64,000 nucleotides of DNA, taken from contig NW_025932965.1 in NCBI RefSeq assembly GCF_000764305.2, positions 1 to 64,000 on the forward strand, given 5' to 3'. Of the stretch, positions 10,871 through 24,334 are shown piece by piece; positions within the stretch are counted from its first letter, which is position 1, and the number at the start of each line of letters is the position of its first letter. The notes beneath the pieces are model-generated. The model was not told where the DNA came from. It did not search any database and worked only from the letters and a program-made list of their open reading frames with translations. The DNA is from Hyalella azteca (taxonomy: Eukaryota > Arthropoda > Malacostraca > Amphipoda > Hyalellidae). Both the position numbers and the translations under genes were made by a program.

Positions 10871-11245
10871 TGAATGAAGTGTCTCAAGCAACTCTTCCCC
10901 AAGCTCGCTTCTCTAAAATTGTTGATCTAAATAAACTAAAACCTTCGCACTGGAGTGGGTTATTATTTATTAAATGCCAAATTGAATATTATAATATGAA
11001 CCGTAAATGGGAATTTGTTCAGAATTGTTTAAAATGCTGATGTTCGCGAAGTGATTTTTGAATGCAGTAAATATTTTATTAGCATAAAGAGACCAGTTTA
11101 TGAGACTAAACACTATAAGATTTGCCATAAATGTACGCAGTCACTCAATAATTCTACGTGCGATTGTTAGATTGCGCAAAAAGATAAAAAGGCCGCGTGT
11201 GACATGAAGATCCAAGTATCTTACGTTCGAGTCATGTGTACATTA

Positions 11246-11380
11246 AGCCACTCTGCCACTAATAGAGCTGAGCCACGTCACTCAGTGACACAGGGTGCGA
11301 CTGTTCCAGTGGCTAGAGCCACTCTGCCACTAATAGAGCTTAGCCACGTCACTCAGTGACACAGGATGCGATTGCTCATT
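11246..11380. repeat. 71-bp tandem duplication
   Basis: AGCCACTCTGCCACTAATAG followed by CCACGTCACTCAGTGACACA occurs twice, 71 bp apart. GGTTCAAGTTCGATT just after it (about 11396) resembles a pol III B box, so a tRNA-like SINE remnant is possible. Confidence 0.75.
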
Positions 11381-13594
11381 GTGCTTCATTGGCGCGGTTC
11401 AAGTTCGATTATCGCGTGCCAAGTCCGATAACGACATTACAATCAGGCTCTTCATTCAGTTAGCTCGGAGAAGAAGATAATCTTCTATGGTTAAGAATAA
11501 GAGTTCGTAATTCCTCCTTAATTCATAGAGCATTAGTGGTCAATTGCATCTATACAATCCCTGTTAAAGTCTCCCATAGAAGATCTGATCATCTATACGA
11601 TTCCTATTACAGTCTTACATAAAGGATCTGATCATCTATTGTTCTGCCAGATACCTTGCGAACATAAGCATGCAATCATATATTGGAATATGTTCCGGCA
11701 ATATATTCGAATTTATTCAATGTTTTTCTTATTTTTCTCACGCTAATTAAAAATCTTGTCTGACTTGATCGAAGGCAGATTTCACAAATGAAGCAATTGC
11801 TAAACTGTCATTCAAATCTTGTATGGCTTATAACTGACTGCTTATTAAAAGCCTCAGTAAAAACAATAAATTTCTGCATACCCTTTCAATTACACCATAA
11901 TAAAATTTGAAGACGCAAATCATTTATTTGCTGAACTGAAAAATAATATCGTGGACATTATTATTTTGTATCCAATTTTCGTGATGCGGTAAGAAGATCC
12001 TAATTTTCCTTAATTTTCGTTACTTGTACGTGAGTTAGCGAACGTCAAACAGTGCCTGAGAACGAACAATAACTCGATGCCTATCATAAAAACCCATCGC
12101 AAGAAACCTATAATAATTGCCCACTTAGATCCCCACTTAGATCCCCACTTAGATCATTCATCAAGGGGTATATTCAGTAGCATAAAAGTCCTTATAATCG
12201 CTGCGCATTAGTTTACGAAGGATCTAATCCACCCCTGATTAAACTTGACTATTTTTATGTCCGGTGAGGTCGCTTAGTTTTAAGGGCTAAGCAAAAATGT
12301 CAATTGGCTGTCAGTTGTGAGACTGTAATTATACGGCATAGTTCGTCTCGTCATAAATCTAGGAATCATGGTCGGCATGTCGCCGCTTAGTGAACGTCCA
12401 AGGTTAGGCCGACGTCGAATATTTGTTTATGGGTACTTACGGCACAGTGGATGCTCATGCTCCGCCTTAAGTTCTAATTAGGTTTGTCTCGAAGATTTCT
12501 ATTTGAACTCTGTTATCAGCAATTTTTTTGTGCTTCTATCAAAAACTACCAATAAAGTTTTTACTTTTCATTGATGCGGCAGGACTGCAGGTTAGTTTGC
12601 TTTGTTAAGAAAGAGAATAATTTTGACATATTGTGTTTCGTTGTTATTCAAAACTACAGCGCTTACATAAGAGAATTTATTTCGATGGCTCGCTACATGA
12701 TTGAACGGAGCTTTTTTTTTGTCAATTTTTTCACTGGTTTTCCCAGCAATTTTTTCTTGGGCACGAGCCCATGAATGATGAGGATTTAGTTAATTCACTT
12801 ATAAGCAACAAAACTCGTACTAAATTCGGAAGTTTCCATCAAGAATCACCGGAAATTGAAACTTGAGTTGAAAGGATTTCGATGCACACTTCAGTTAAGG
12901 TTGCAATATCGAAAAAAAAAAATATAATTTTCCCGGTGAGTATTAGAGGACAGAAAAGCATAAAGTGCAATTGAATCCTAAATTGTGGGTTCAGAATATA
13001 TATATGATACGTTTCTGCTTTCAGCGCCCTTAATAATATTACCTACCGACAAACAAAAGGTGGATATCAGTTTCTTATTAGATAGCTTCTAGTTTTCAAC
13101 ATTTACGGATTTATCGTTCGATTAGTTAGCTGCCACGGAACTGTAATTTAAAATCACCGTAAAATTCCAATCGTTTTTTTACATAGCTTATTAGACAAGC
13201 TATTGGAGTTCGCCTCCCGCTCGACCGGAACCGTGTCGCGGAAAAACGTGGATGGCTGAGCGGTAATTTACTCAATTGCTTGCTGATTTCATAGGATGAG
13301 CAGATGATTAGAGCGGTCATTAGACATGTTATTGTCTTCATGGTTAGTATTGTAACTGTGTCATCATCCCATGATCACATGGCGCGTTCACCAATCATAT
13401 ATGTGACTGTCATACACACGGTAATTAACGTGTCACACTGTAACTGAACGCTACTGCTAACTGCCCTAACAAAAAATACCTTTGTCGTATTGAGCCTTTG
13501 GAAAATTTCATACTTCGGTCATTTTACGCCCAATTTTTGTACATAGAACGAGTGATTTTTTTGTGCTCGATGATATGCGGGTGTGTGGGCTACA
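11381..13594. other. AT-rich spacer without recognised gene
   Basis: No coding similarity was seen. It contains a triple CCCACTTAGATC at about 12120-12156 and an A-box-like GGATGGCTGAGCGGTAA at 13250 without a matching B box. Confidence 0.45.
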
Positions 13595-13604
13595 CAGCCA
13601 GTGC

Positions 13605-13800
13605 TATGAGTGTATACACTGTATACAGTGAGTTATACACAGAGCTCTGTGTGTATAGCGCACTATATAACGAGCTTTATGTACACAGTGCATTATTCGC
13701 ACAGCTCTGTGTGCATAATGGATTATACACAGAGTTTTGTCTGTATAGCGTGATATACACAGAACTCTGTATGTACAATTGATCATACACAAAACGCTGG
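13605..13800. repeat. 30-31-bp array with palindromic core
   Basis: Units contain TTATACACAGAGCTCTGTGT, whose CACAGAGCTCTGTG is a perfect palindrome. About six diverged copies each end in a variant of GTATAGCG, CATAATGG or GTACAATTG. Confidence 0.8.
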
Positions 13801-15640
13801 GTGTACAATTGATTAAATTATTCTGAGTTTCGTTTACCTGCGCTTGTGACTTTAATCAAAACGAATTACACGAAAGAGAACTAATTAGAGTTTAAGGCCA
13901 AACCAATACTATAGTAGCGAGAAATATTCCCTCCTCCTCTCTTCGCATGTCTTGGCTAAATTGTTCGCTTAGCAATTTTATTGAATTTCATGCATAATGA
14001 TAGTTCTTTCCCCATCGCTTGGCTGCGGGAATGTTCGTTTGATATTCACACTATTTTTCTTGAACTCCTAGCGATACAAATAATAAAAGACCAGTATTGT
14101 TTCGCAAAATCATCATACAAATCAATACTTATTGATAAATACGATTATGACCATATTTATTTAATGAAAAAGATAAACGCGCTCATATCGTATAATTTCG
14201 CTCAAGACTTCGTTCATATCAATTAATTCGAACAGAAATCGTACACTTCAAGAATTTAGAGTGCATATTTGCTCGAAGCTCCTAAAGACTGCTTAACCTT
14301 GGATAAATCTTCAGCATAGTGACGCCATAACGCCTAATTTAGTCACTATTGACCGTGTGAAATGAGAAGATTAACCTGGGCAAAGAATATGATGAGTTTC
14401 GATACCATTAGAAGTGAAATAAATCATACCACTAGGTTTAGTCTTGATAGACGAAAATGACGCGAGTTCATTAGAGTACAAGTACGTCCATGCATAAGTA
14501 AAGGTAGTAGTGAGACCTGTACTAATATGAAGGCCGAGGCTGATGGGTAAATGTACTCATTAGATCGCGTTTAAGAAGCATTGGGCGATATGCTGCGAAC
14601 CATTCAATGATCGCACGAAAATTCGATAGGAAAATTACAGGGTTTTCTTATGAGACAACGAACTATAACGAAGCTCGGTCACGCTTAGTCACGCTATATG
14701 GTCACTCAGTGTAAGTGATGACACTGAGCTGCCTTTCAGTGTTAGAAGGCCGCTCTCATAAAATTTTCAGTGTTAATATTGATGACCAATGAATGGACGA
14801 TAATGGCCTAAAGCGATTTCTTGCTGTTTCAAATTAAGAGCAGAAGTGGTCAACCACGAATCATTTAATGGTTATTGGAAATCTGCCTGTCATATTCCTC
14901 ACAAAGTTCGATGTTTAATAAAAACCACTAGTAGTATAAAAGCGATATAAGAGCATGTGATTACAGTGTCAACGTAGCGTATTATTGCCTTAGCTGTTAG
15001 TTTTATTTTAAATGATATACATGCGAATTGGCGGGCCGCAAAAAATTTCGTACGAATCAAAAAGCCCTGAGCTTTCTGATAAATGAACGTAAAAATATCC
15101 GAATTTTCATGCTCTATTATACCTAAAACAAATCTCGCTTTAAGTAATAACATCGATGCAGTAAAAAATGTACGAAATTTCAGCCATCAGCGTTTTCTTT
15201 GAGAGCATTCATACGACAGATTCACTTAAAGTTAGAAATAAAAAGTCAAGTTCAAGTTGAAAGCATCTACATTAAAAGAAAAATATCTACATTAAAATAG
15301 AAATATCTCATTGAAATTAGTGTTTGGTGTTTATCATATAATACACGCTGCCAATATACAACTCAATCAACTAACTGGCAACTTGAGCCAATAATTAAGT
15401 TTATTTTGAAATAAAAGGAACAAATACGTGAAACTTGAGGTATCAGGCTACGACGACATACATAAAAATTTCGAACATTTAAGCTAAATATTTTGAAAGT
15501 ACGAGATATTTCTCCGAATGAACAGAAATATTCTTACATAAGGAACGTTTGGAATAGACTGACGTTGCCAGTCTGGGGGCCGGGAATGGTTCCATTTTTG
15601 CTGCGTGTTTAGGAATTTGTTCTAAAATTTGTATGCAGCC
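13801..15640. other. Spacer without recognised gene
   Basis: AT-rich and mostly non-repetitive. Short GTCAC/CACTGA runs occur around 14680-14760. No homology was recognised. Confidence 0.45.
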
Positions 15641-15945
15641 GTACAACATTATTTCATTATCTGCAGTTAACTGTACAACGTTATTTCATGACCTGCAGTT
15701 AACTGTACAACGTTAGTTCATCATCTCCAGGTAACTGTACAACGTTATTTCATGATCTACAGTTAATTGTACAACATTACTTCGTGATCTGCAGTTAACT
15801 GTACAACGTAATTTCAGGATCTGGATTTTACAGTGCAACATTATTTCAGGATCTGCAGTTAATTACACATTATTTCAAAATTTACAGTTAAATGTACAAG
15901 GTTGTTTCATAATCTACAAGAACTGCACAACATTACTGCATGATG
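15641..15945. repeat. 32-bp tandem array
   Basis: About nine diverged copies of a unit containing CTGCAGTTAACTGTACAACG followed by TTATTTCATGAT. Confidence 0.9.
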
Positions 15946-16024
15946 TACGTATACTGCTTGCGATGTCTGGTACATTGTGTCATTTATACTGTAAATGTAT
16001 CAGCGCGTATACTGGGTCAGTGTG

Positions 16025-16158
16025 AAACTGTCTCACTGAACTGTCTCACTGAACTGCCTCACTGGACTGCCTCACTGAACTGTCTCACTGAACTGCCACT
16101 CACTAGCCACTCACTGTCTCACTCACAAGCCACTGAACTGCCTCACTGAACTGCCTCA
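16025..16158. repeat. 13-bp array TGTCTCACTGAAC
   Basis: About ten units alternating TGTCTCACTGAAC and TGCCTCACTGAAC, with one interruption (CACTCACTAGCCACTCAC) resembling the array at 19.8-20.4 kb. Confidence 0.9.
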
Positions 16159-16159
16159 T

Positions 16160-18545
16160 GTTCTGCCGTGCATTTGGTCGGAAACTGAATTACTGGAGTA
16201 CAGGGAGAATCCAGGGAATTCTGCCTACAAGAATTCATATTTTTAAGAATATTCTGGCTACTAGAATTCAGACTTCAGATAAATAGGGTGAGAATTATTC
16301 TAATCTGAACATTGAAAACGCATAAAGTTAAACTTAAATAATCATGACTAGTAGAATTCTGATTATAGCAATCAAAGTCTTAGGAGTTAAGCTTCAATAA
16401 AAAGAATCAAACGGTATTAAGAAAATACAACAATCGCAAAAAAATCTTTAAAAAATTCGGCGGTAGAAAATTGCTTTCTGATTACAGAAATGGTTAAGTG
16501 TGATTCAGATGCCGTGACAATGTAAGGCAGCAGTTGGAGCTATTGCGTGTTTGCTTAGATATTAAAGTGTGTACTTAAGAGGCTATACGAAACCCGTTCC
16601 AATTATGAATTGGCCGTGAGTGCTCTACTTGCCGCACCCTTGCATTACATTAATAAACACGTAGCCATTGACTGTACTAAGTAGCTTTGCAATAGAGCAC
16701 TTCCATGTAGCATCTGATATCGGTATATCTTCCATACTCAAATGTCATCTAACTTTCTGCCTTGGAAGAATATGATGGAGTCCCAATGGAAAAATGTTTC
16801 TTTGATTAGATGAACTTGCTGCATTTTGAAAATGCCTCTTAGGCTTAGTGCATTCAGCCTGTATAGCCCTGAACGACAATCGGCATTACCTGATATCAAT
16901 CGCGCATTGTGCATAATTTAGGCAGACACACCATCTCATTCAAAGCTTGATTATAGAAACTTATATTGAAACTTGAGCCCGATATCTCCATGTAATTTGA
17001 GTACTATGTAAGGTAAATTTTGAATATAATCATGGATTATTGGCTTCAGATTAAGCTTAGGGTCCAATTAGGTTAGGTTTTTAGGTTAGGTGTCAATAGG
17101 GTTAGGTTTTCAGGTTAAGGTTTCATATTTATTGTACTATTCACACAGCAAACACCGCACAAAACTTACATGTTCAATAAATGGTTGCTCAAAAAATTAA
17201 TTGATGCTTTCACAAAGATATGATAACAATAGTAGATTATTTTTGCATATTTTTTGTTGTTTTTAAGCTTCATACGGAAGCAATCTATTATTTTAAGCAA
17301 CTTGATAAATCAGGCCACTTAATATCCTTGACAATGCAATATATTAATCAAATATTTAAGGCAAAAAAATTACCTTAGCTAACTCAATATTATGAGGAAC
17401 CCAAAAACATGGGAAAGCTTATACCTGAGTTAATTAAAAAATTTCGTCAGACAATATTCTAGGTGACGCTATAGTTTATCAAAACAAATATCTCAAGCAA
17501 ATAATATTTTGTGCAACTCGGCATTTTTTAACTTTCAGGTATTTTAGGCAACCGAAATTAGGGCAACCCAATATGAATATTACAGGAAATAATATATTTC
17601 AAGCAACTCAAAATTTTATGCTTATTAGGCACGCAATCATGTTGAGCAACCTAAAATTTAGGGCAACCTAATTTTATTATTTGTTGTAATTTATTTACTT
17701 TATTCGTCGATTGTTCTTCTATTTGATTTATGTTATTATAATTAAGGGTAAAACTTTAATTATTCGATGCAGCTCATCGTTATATTACCCTTTCCATTTA
17801 GTTCTGAATTTGCTATGGGTTTTAACTATAAAACAGAACAAGTCCATTTCTGAGTCACGAAACGAGCTTAATTTAAGTTACTCTTTATTTCCAGCCAACA
17901 AATTTAACATACTAAAAACGCATGGAGTCTTTTTAAAGTGATGATAAAATAATCATGAGTTTAATATATTATTTTGATGAATACTCATCAGGAACAATTT
18001 GAAAAATTACGTGGGAATCTCGCGTAAATTCAAGCGTCAAATTATAGGTAATTTGACCCGAAGTCATTTAAAACATGGAGCAACGGGACCAATAATTGAT
18101 GAAGGCGAAACCTGACGAATCTTCGTATATTTCTAATGTATCGTTGAAATTTTATACTTCAACTAAATATATTCAACAAATTATTCGTGTCACCAGCGAT
18201 ACCTATCATCCGAGTGAATAATATATTCATGAATGAAACCTCACTTATAAACATGCATGGACCGTAGCCAAGTCGTATTTTGCTATTTAAATACCAGAAT
18301 TATCGCTAAATTACAGCATCGGTAACGCTCCTCGATAGTTCAGCGTGCCGTCGAAAACATGAAACTGACACCAGGAAATGTTTAGGATATTCAAATCAGT
18401 TTATTCTATTCATATTATCGTGTTCCCAATAATGTCACTCCCTACTTATTTATTCTGAAAATTATAGGCATACAGTAAGTTTGAATGATTAATTCTTGAT
18501 TCAAATAACGTATTCTCGATAAACGTCCCCAGTTACTAGAAACAT
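16160..18545. other. AT-rich spacer
   Basis: No gene recognised. It carries a short cluster of telomere-like TTAGG units (listed separately) and scattered GCAACC/AGGCAAC words at 17340-17670. Confidence 0.45.
17066..17122 (+). repeat. Degenerate TTAGG cluster
   Basis: Contains ATTAGGTTAGG, TTAGGTTAGGTG and GGGTTAGG within about 55 bp. TTAGG is the canonical arthropod telomere unit; the cluster is too short and broken to be a telomere. Confidence 0.5.
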
Positions 18546-18555
18546 GGCTGCATGT

Positions 18556-19776
18556 TCACTAAACATTCATCACCCATTGATACTCGTTTCGAACATTCAT
18601 CACCCATTGATACACGTTTCCAAACATTCATCATCATTAATACACGTTTCCAAACATTCATCACCCATTGATACTCGTTTCTAAACATTCATCACCCATT
18701 GATACTCTTTTCTAAACATTCATCACCCATTGATACTCGTTTCCAATCATTCATCACAATTGATACTCGTTTCTAAACATTCATCACCATTGATACTCGT
18801 TTCCAAACATTCATCACCCATTGATACTCGTTTCAAAACATTCATCACCCATTGATACTCGTTTCCAATCATTCATCACAATTGATACTCGTTTCTAAAC
18901 ATTCATCACCCATTGATACTCGTTTCAAAACATTCATCACCCATTGATATTCGTTTCAAAACATTCATCACCCATTGATACTCGTTTCCAAACATTCATC
19001 ACCCATTGATACTCGTTTCTAAACATTCATCACCCATTGATACTCGTTTCTAAACATTCATCACCCATTGATACTCGTTTCTAAACATTCATCACCCATT
19101 GATACTCGTTTCTAAACATTCATCACCCATTGATACTCGTTTCTAAACATTCATCACCCATTGATACTCGTTTCTAAACATTCATCACCCATTGATACTC
19201 GTTTCTAAACATTCATCACCCATTGATACTCGTTTCTAAACATTCATCACCCATTGATACTCGTTTCTAAACATTCATCACCCATTGATACTCGTTTCTA
19301 AACATTCATCACCCATTGATACTCGTTTCTAAACATTCATCACCCATTGATACTCGTTTCTAAACATTCATCACCCATTGATACTCGTTTCTAAACATTC
19401 ATCACCCATTGATACTCGTTTCTAAACATTCATCACCCATTGATACTCGTTTCTAAACATTCATCACCCATTGATACTCGTTTCTAAACATTCATCACCC
19501 ATTGATACTCGTTTCTAAACATTCATCACCCATTGATACTCGTTTCTAAACATTCATCACCCATTGATACTCGTTTCTAAACATTCATCACCCATTGATA
19601 CTCGTTTCTAAACATTCATCACCCATTGATACTCGTTTCTAAACATTCATCACCATTGATACTAGTTCTAAACATTCATCACCCATTGATACTAGTTTCA
19701 AAACATTCATCACCCATTGATACTAGTTTCTAAACATTCATCACCCATTGATACTCGTTTCCAAACATTCATCACC
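18556..19776. repeat. 31-bp minisatellite, about 39 copies
   Basis: The unit contains AAACATTCATCACCCATTGA followed by TACTCGTTTCT. The middle (about 19000-19640) is nearly identical from copy to copy, while both edges carry variants (CCAAAC, CAAAAC, missing CC). That pattern fits homogenisation in the centre of an array. Confidence 0.97.
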
Positions 19777-20094
19777 CACGTTTACTTTCCATAGCAAACA
19801 TCACATCGCCACTCAATAGCCACTCACTAGCCACGCACTAGTCACTCACTAGCCACCCACTAGCCCCTCACTAGCCACTCATTAACCGCTCACCAGCCAC
19901 CCACTAGCCACTCACTAGCCATTGATACTCGTTTCCAAACATTCATCACCCACGTTTACTTTCCATAGCAAACATCACATCGCCACTCAATAGCCACTCA
20001 CTAGCCACGCACTAGTCACTCACTAGCCACCCACTAGCCCCTCACTAGCCACTCATTAACCGCTCACCAGCCACCCACTAGCCACTCACTAGCC
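19747..20094. repeat. 174-bp tandem duplication bridging two arrays
   Basis: A block running from ATTGATACTCGTTTCCAAAC through CATAGCAAACATCACATCGC into the 11-bp array is repeated at a 174-bp offset, with starts at 19747 and 19921. The second copy therefore carries one lone 31-bp unit within the next array. Confidence 0.9.
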
Positions 20095-20456
20095 ACTCAC
20101 TAGCCACTCACTAGCTACTCACTAGCCACTCACTTGCCACTCACCAGTCACTCACTAGCCACTCACCAGCCACTCACCAGCCACTCACTAGCCACTCACC
20201 AGCCACTCACCAGCCACTCACCAGCCACTCACCAGTCACTCACTAGCCACTCACTAGCCACTCACTAGCCACTCACTAGCCACTCACCAGCCACTCACCA
20301 GCCACTCACCAGCCCCTCACTAGCCATTCACTAGTCACTCACCAGCCACTCACCAGCCACTCACTAGCTACACACCAGCCACTCACTAGCCACTCACTAT
20401 CCACTCACTAGCCACTCGCATGCCTCTCACTAGTCACTCACCAGCCACTCACACAC
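19795..20456. repeat. 11-bp array CACTCACTAGC
   Basis: Long degenerate run of CACTCACTAGC and CACTCACCAGC, about 55 units. Almost G-poor on the plus strand. Confidence 0.95.
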
Positions 20457-20458
20457 CA

Positions 20459-20604
20459 GGCCCTATACTTTAAAAAAAAGTTAAGATATCGTAAGTTCAT
20501 CAGCCAATCATTGACGGCGTTTCAAGCAAAATTCACCAATCATAGACAAGATAACAGAGCGTAAGTACTTACGTTCACTTAGCGAGTTTTGAAAGTATGG
20601 CCCC
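20459..20604. mobile_element. 146-bp MITE with GGGCC-ATACTTT ends
   Basis: Starts GGCCCTATACTTTAAAAAAA and ends TTTTGAAAGTATGGCCCC, an imperfect terminal inverted repeat of about 18 bp. An inverted copy of the same length lies at 59641-59786. No coding capacity. Target duplication unclear because the left flank is an array. Confidence 0.75.
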
Positions 20605-20619
20605 AGATCTGCCCACGCT

Positions 20620-20957
20620 GGGAGCCCCACAGGTGCACGAATTACTCGCATGGTGCCAGCATTACCCATGACCCGTAAGCTCATTGATGGATAACAGGAT
20701 CACAAGGGCCCCATGGGGAACACAAGGGCCCCATGGGGACCAGACATGCGATGAGGCGCCCGTGGCCCCATACATGCTGGGCCCTCGCAGCTGGACTGAA
20801 TAGCCCCCCTGGGCGCTACACTGATACCTGCTGGGCAGCGCTGTGGTGCTGTGCAGTGCTGTGCAGTGCTGTGGAGCTGTAGAGCTGTGCTGTGGTGCTG
20901 GGCAGCGCTATGCAGTGCTGTGGTGCTGTGCAGTGCTGTGGTGCTGTGCAGTGCTGT
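20620..20957. repeat. GC-rich block with GTGCTGTGCA array
   Basis: A GC-rich stretch with a duplicated CACAAGGGCCCCATGGGG at 20690-20740, then a GTGCTGTGCAGTGCTGTG array from about 20830. The same array precedes the duplicated block at 29775, so it is part of the duplicated neighbourhood. Confidence 0.75.
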
Positions 20958-22119
20958 TGTGCTGGGATTAACTCTTCGATTACAACGTATAAGTATAATC
21001 TAATTATCTCATCTCATTGCTCAAAGTTCTCAACAATGGCAAAACATAAATGATAATTGAAGGAAAACCAGCATATGCCAAACCTTCGCATGGGCAAAGA
21101 AACTTAACATTCCAGTCCCTGATTATTACCCAATTTGCAATTAACGATCGAATGGGCATTAGCATACCACCTGCACGTTATTAAGCAGTTGGCAATTAAC
21201 GAACAGGATTGTAGCTGTCTTCCGCACAGCGTTATTACAAGCAATTATGTTTTGCTTTGACGGTCTGAAGAAAGATTAGATGAAAGTTTGCGACTAATTA
21301 ATTGCTCTTAACTTGCGGCGGAATTTATCAACAATTTGAGATTGGCAGTCCGAAAAAAGCGAGTAAAAAATTTCAGCGATTATTAGATAATAATAACTTT
21401 AGTTTTAACTGTATTTAAAGCCATTAGTGCTTTTCTGAAGACCAACAAACGACCGAAATGACCTGATCGAGGTAACGAGTTTCGATAGCGCAGAGAATTT
21501 TATCGTGAAATACCATTTTGATATTAAGAAAGTCTCTCTCGTGGCACAGCTGAAAAGTACTCGTGATGCGATTCGAATTTGCATTCGTACCTCATTCGTT
21601 AGCTCAAAATTCATAGATGCCACATTCGAAAGTGCCACATTCGTCGATGTGCCACGATCATTAATTTTGTAAGTGTGACATGCTTAAGCGCTACATTCGT
21701 AGGTGTCACATTAGTAGGTGTCACATTCGTAGGTGTCACATTAGTAGGTGCCTTGTTCGTAAGTGCCACATAAGGTACCACATTCAAATATTTTTAAACT
21801 TATAAATACGACCAGAAGAAAATAATGAAAAGTGTTCTGACTTTCATGGTGCTACAACGTTTCAATTTTAGGACGCCAGTCCTTGATTTGAACGCAATAA
21901 ACTGGAAGAATGAAAACAAATTAATTATCGTTCTAAGTTCGAAGAATATTGTGTGGGGATTTGATACGCGATTATTCGACAAATTTAGGTGATTTCACTA
22001 AATTTGAATGCCACGACTCAGCTCACTTGAACTGTCGTAACTTTACTCACATAATAAAATGATTTTTTAATCACAGATTTTGGGAAGAATTAACTGATTC
22101 TACGTTACGTCTACTCAGT
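20958..22119. repeat. Segmental duplication, copy 1
   Basis: From GTGCTGGGATTAACTCTTCG to GTTACGTCTACTCAGT this block matches 29775-31188 with few changes in its outer parts. Inside it a 15-bp ACATTCGTAGGTGTC array (about 21640-21780) has far fewer units than the other copy. No gene recognised in it. Confidence 0.92.
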
Positions 22120-24150
22120 TGACATCATATTAGCTTTATATATCATGTCTGTCGTGGATACATTCATCATGATCGCGATATTCGTCGATATCGCGATAGT
22201 TTTCGGCGGTACGGCAGCTATCGACGCAGCAAACATTGGAATGCAAACTAGCGCAAGTTGCAGAACAAAACCACTAACGACATAATTAGGCTCCACTCAC
22301 TTATGTATAGCCCTGGCAAATGTCTTCAGACGCTTTGATCTTCTTATATGCATGACTGATCCTATACCCAAATGAATAGCATAGACGCTGTAATGATGGC
22401 CTCTGTATGGCCTATAATTAACTGATGATAAGCCAGCTGTGATTTTCAATTGGGGAACGTGTGACGAGTTGAGTAGGTGATTAGATCTTATTGAAGCTCG
22501 GCAAGAATGCGCTCAGCAGTGAGTACTCCTCTAGAGAACTTGTCAGGTTTTTTTTGCCCTCCATGTAAGCTCCAGAAATCACTAAGATCGTATACAAAGA
22601 ATGAATAAAATCTATTTGCGGAACCTCCTTTGCTTCATTCGTCCAGAGAGCAGTCAGCATTTTATAATAAATAAAAGCGGTCTTCAAGATTAGTCTCAAT
22701 ACCAATCGGTTTGAGAATTTTGATCTCCAGTAGAATGTATGATGAGTAATCGTTAGACGATAGGCAAAGTACTACCATGACGGTGAATCATTGTGAACTG
22801 AATTAACTAGTACTATTTGGAGTGCGACATAAAGTATACGCCGGAGGAACTGTTACATTATGATTCATTAATTGAAGAATAATTGTGAGTACTTTTGGGA
22901 CTATCCGATTGATTATAGATTTATTACTCGGTGAACAGCACCGAGTATTTTGTATGTATGAGAATATTGCTTACTGATTCAGAGATGAGGTAGTGACAAA
23001 TGATTTATAACTGCGAGAAAAGCACTGGCTCCTTTGCAATGGTTTACAACTATGATAACATTACTTACTATTTTATATGTGACGTAACGAAAAACTATTT
23101 ATATTGATTTTTTGAAGAATATTTTAGAACATCGCACATCCAAGCAATATATCAGAAGCTGCTTGGGGACGCCCAGAGGAGTTCTTATGAAGAACATTTT
23201 TTTTCTTATGCCGAGTCTATCCAACGGCTCATACATCTCAATCTGCGCCATCAGAAATGTATGAAGATTTATAATTTATATGGATGCAGGGAACATGGAG
23301 AAGAGTAGGTAATTGATGTGCCATGTTAAAGTGAAGGCACTAGTAAACGTCCCAAAAAAACTCTTTAAAAGCTTGCCTTAAATAGGAGACCTCAAAGCAA
23401 GACTCATTCCAAGGAGCCATCACAGCGAGAAGAATAATTCTGCCATTAAGCTAAAGCTAATAGACCGCGTTGATGGAAGTCTCTATGATTATTTAGAGGT
23501 ATCGCAGGTAGTATCCAATCTCTGGGACACGGTTTCTCCTAAAACCAATTTACTGCCTTCACTTCATTCATTTGTGCCGCGATTCTGTTCCATCGTCAGA
23601 TCATGGAGTGCTTCAATTCCTATGTTTTTTTAGCAGTGTCTAATTTCCATGCACATCAACTCATCTCCATCAACTTCAAAACCATAAAAACGTTTCTAAT
23701 TTTCTGAAAATTAAATTACCTAAGAAACATTAGAGCATCTTACATGAGCAGTGTTGCACGTTCAAATTTGCACGCTAGACTCTTACATGCCAGCCCTGAA
23801 CGCCGGTCCAATAATTAGAGTTATCTCCGTTCAAAGAGCTCCTACTGAGCGGCCTAGCGGGGGGCATAGACCCTTCCTCACTCGGTCTGGCCCCCACCCA
23901 CCGATCCTTTGACTTTCGTTCATGACCATTGGACGTAATTTGTCATCCTCTACAAATTCCAGGCCACAAAGTAACTATTTATCAGTTTACAGGGACAAAG
24001 TACCTTGAAAATCATCGAAGACGACTGTAGAATGCCGTTGCGAACAACCTTTCTAAATAATGTAAGATTTGTCATTGGCTGCTGAACGTCTGGCGTTCCA
24101 AAAAATATTCGTGGCGCTTGGACAAATAAATAAATAGGATGGCAATCATC
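22120..24150. other. Spacer without recognised gene
   Basis: AT-rich and non-repetitive, with small reading frames lacking any family likeness. Confidence 0.45.
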
Positions 24151-24153
24151 GAA

Positions 24154-24286
24154 CGGCGTTCGGCTCTTGGTCTTTGGACAAAAATTTTCAAACGATTTTG
24201 GGCATTTTGAAAAATTCTAACGGCGTTCGGCTCTTGGTCTTTGGACAAAAATTTTCAAACGATTTTGGGCATTTTGAAAAATTCTA
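24154..24286. repeat. 66-bp tandem duplication
   Basis: AACGGCGTTCGGCTCTTGGT through GGGCATTTTGAAAAATTCTA occurs twice back to back with virtually no change, indicating a recent event. Confidence 0.9.
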
Positions 24287-24334
24287 GGTCGTGGTCGTCA
24301 AATTGTCGGTCGGTCAAGTGGCTTAATCCCAGCC

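Noticed and set aside
13250..13266. tRNA gene suggested by GGATGGCTGAGCGGTAA
   Set aside because: A-box-like only; no B box at the proper distance and no acceptor stem pairing.
18556..19776. CRISPR-like array
   Set aside because: Units are contiguous 31-bp tandem copies without unique spacers, in a eukaryotic context.
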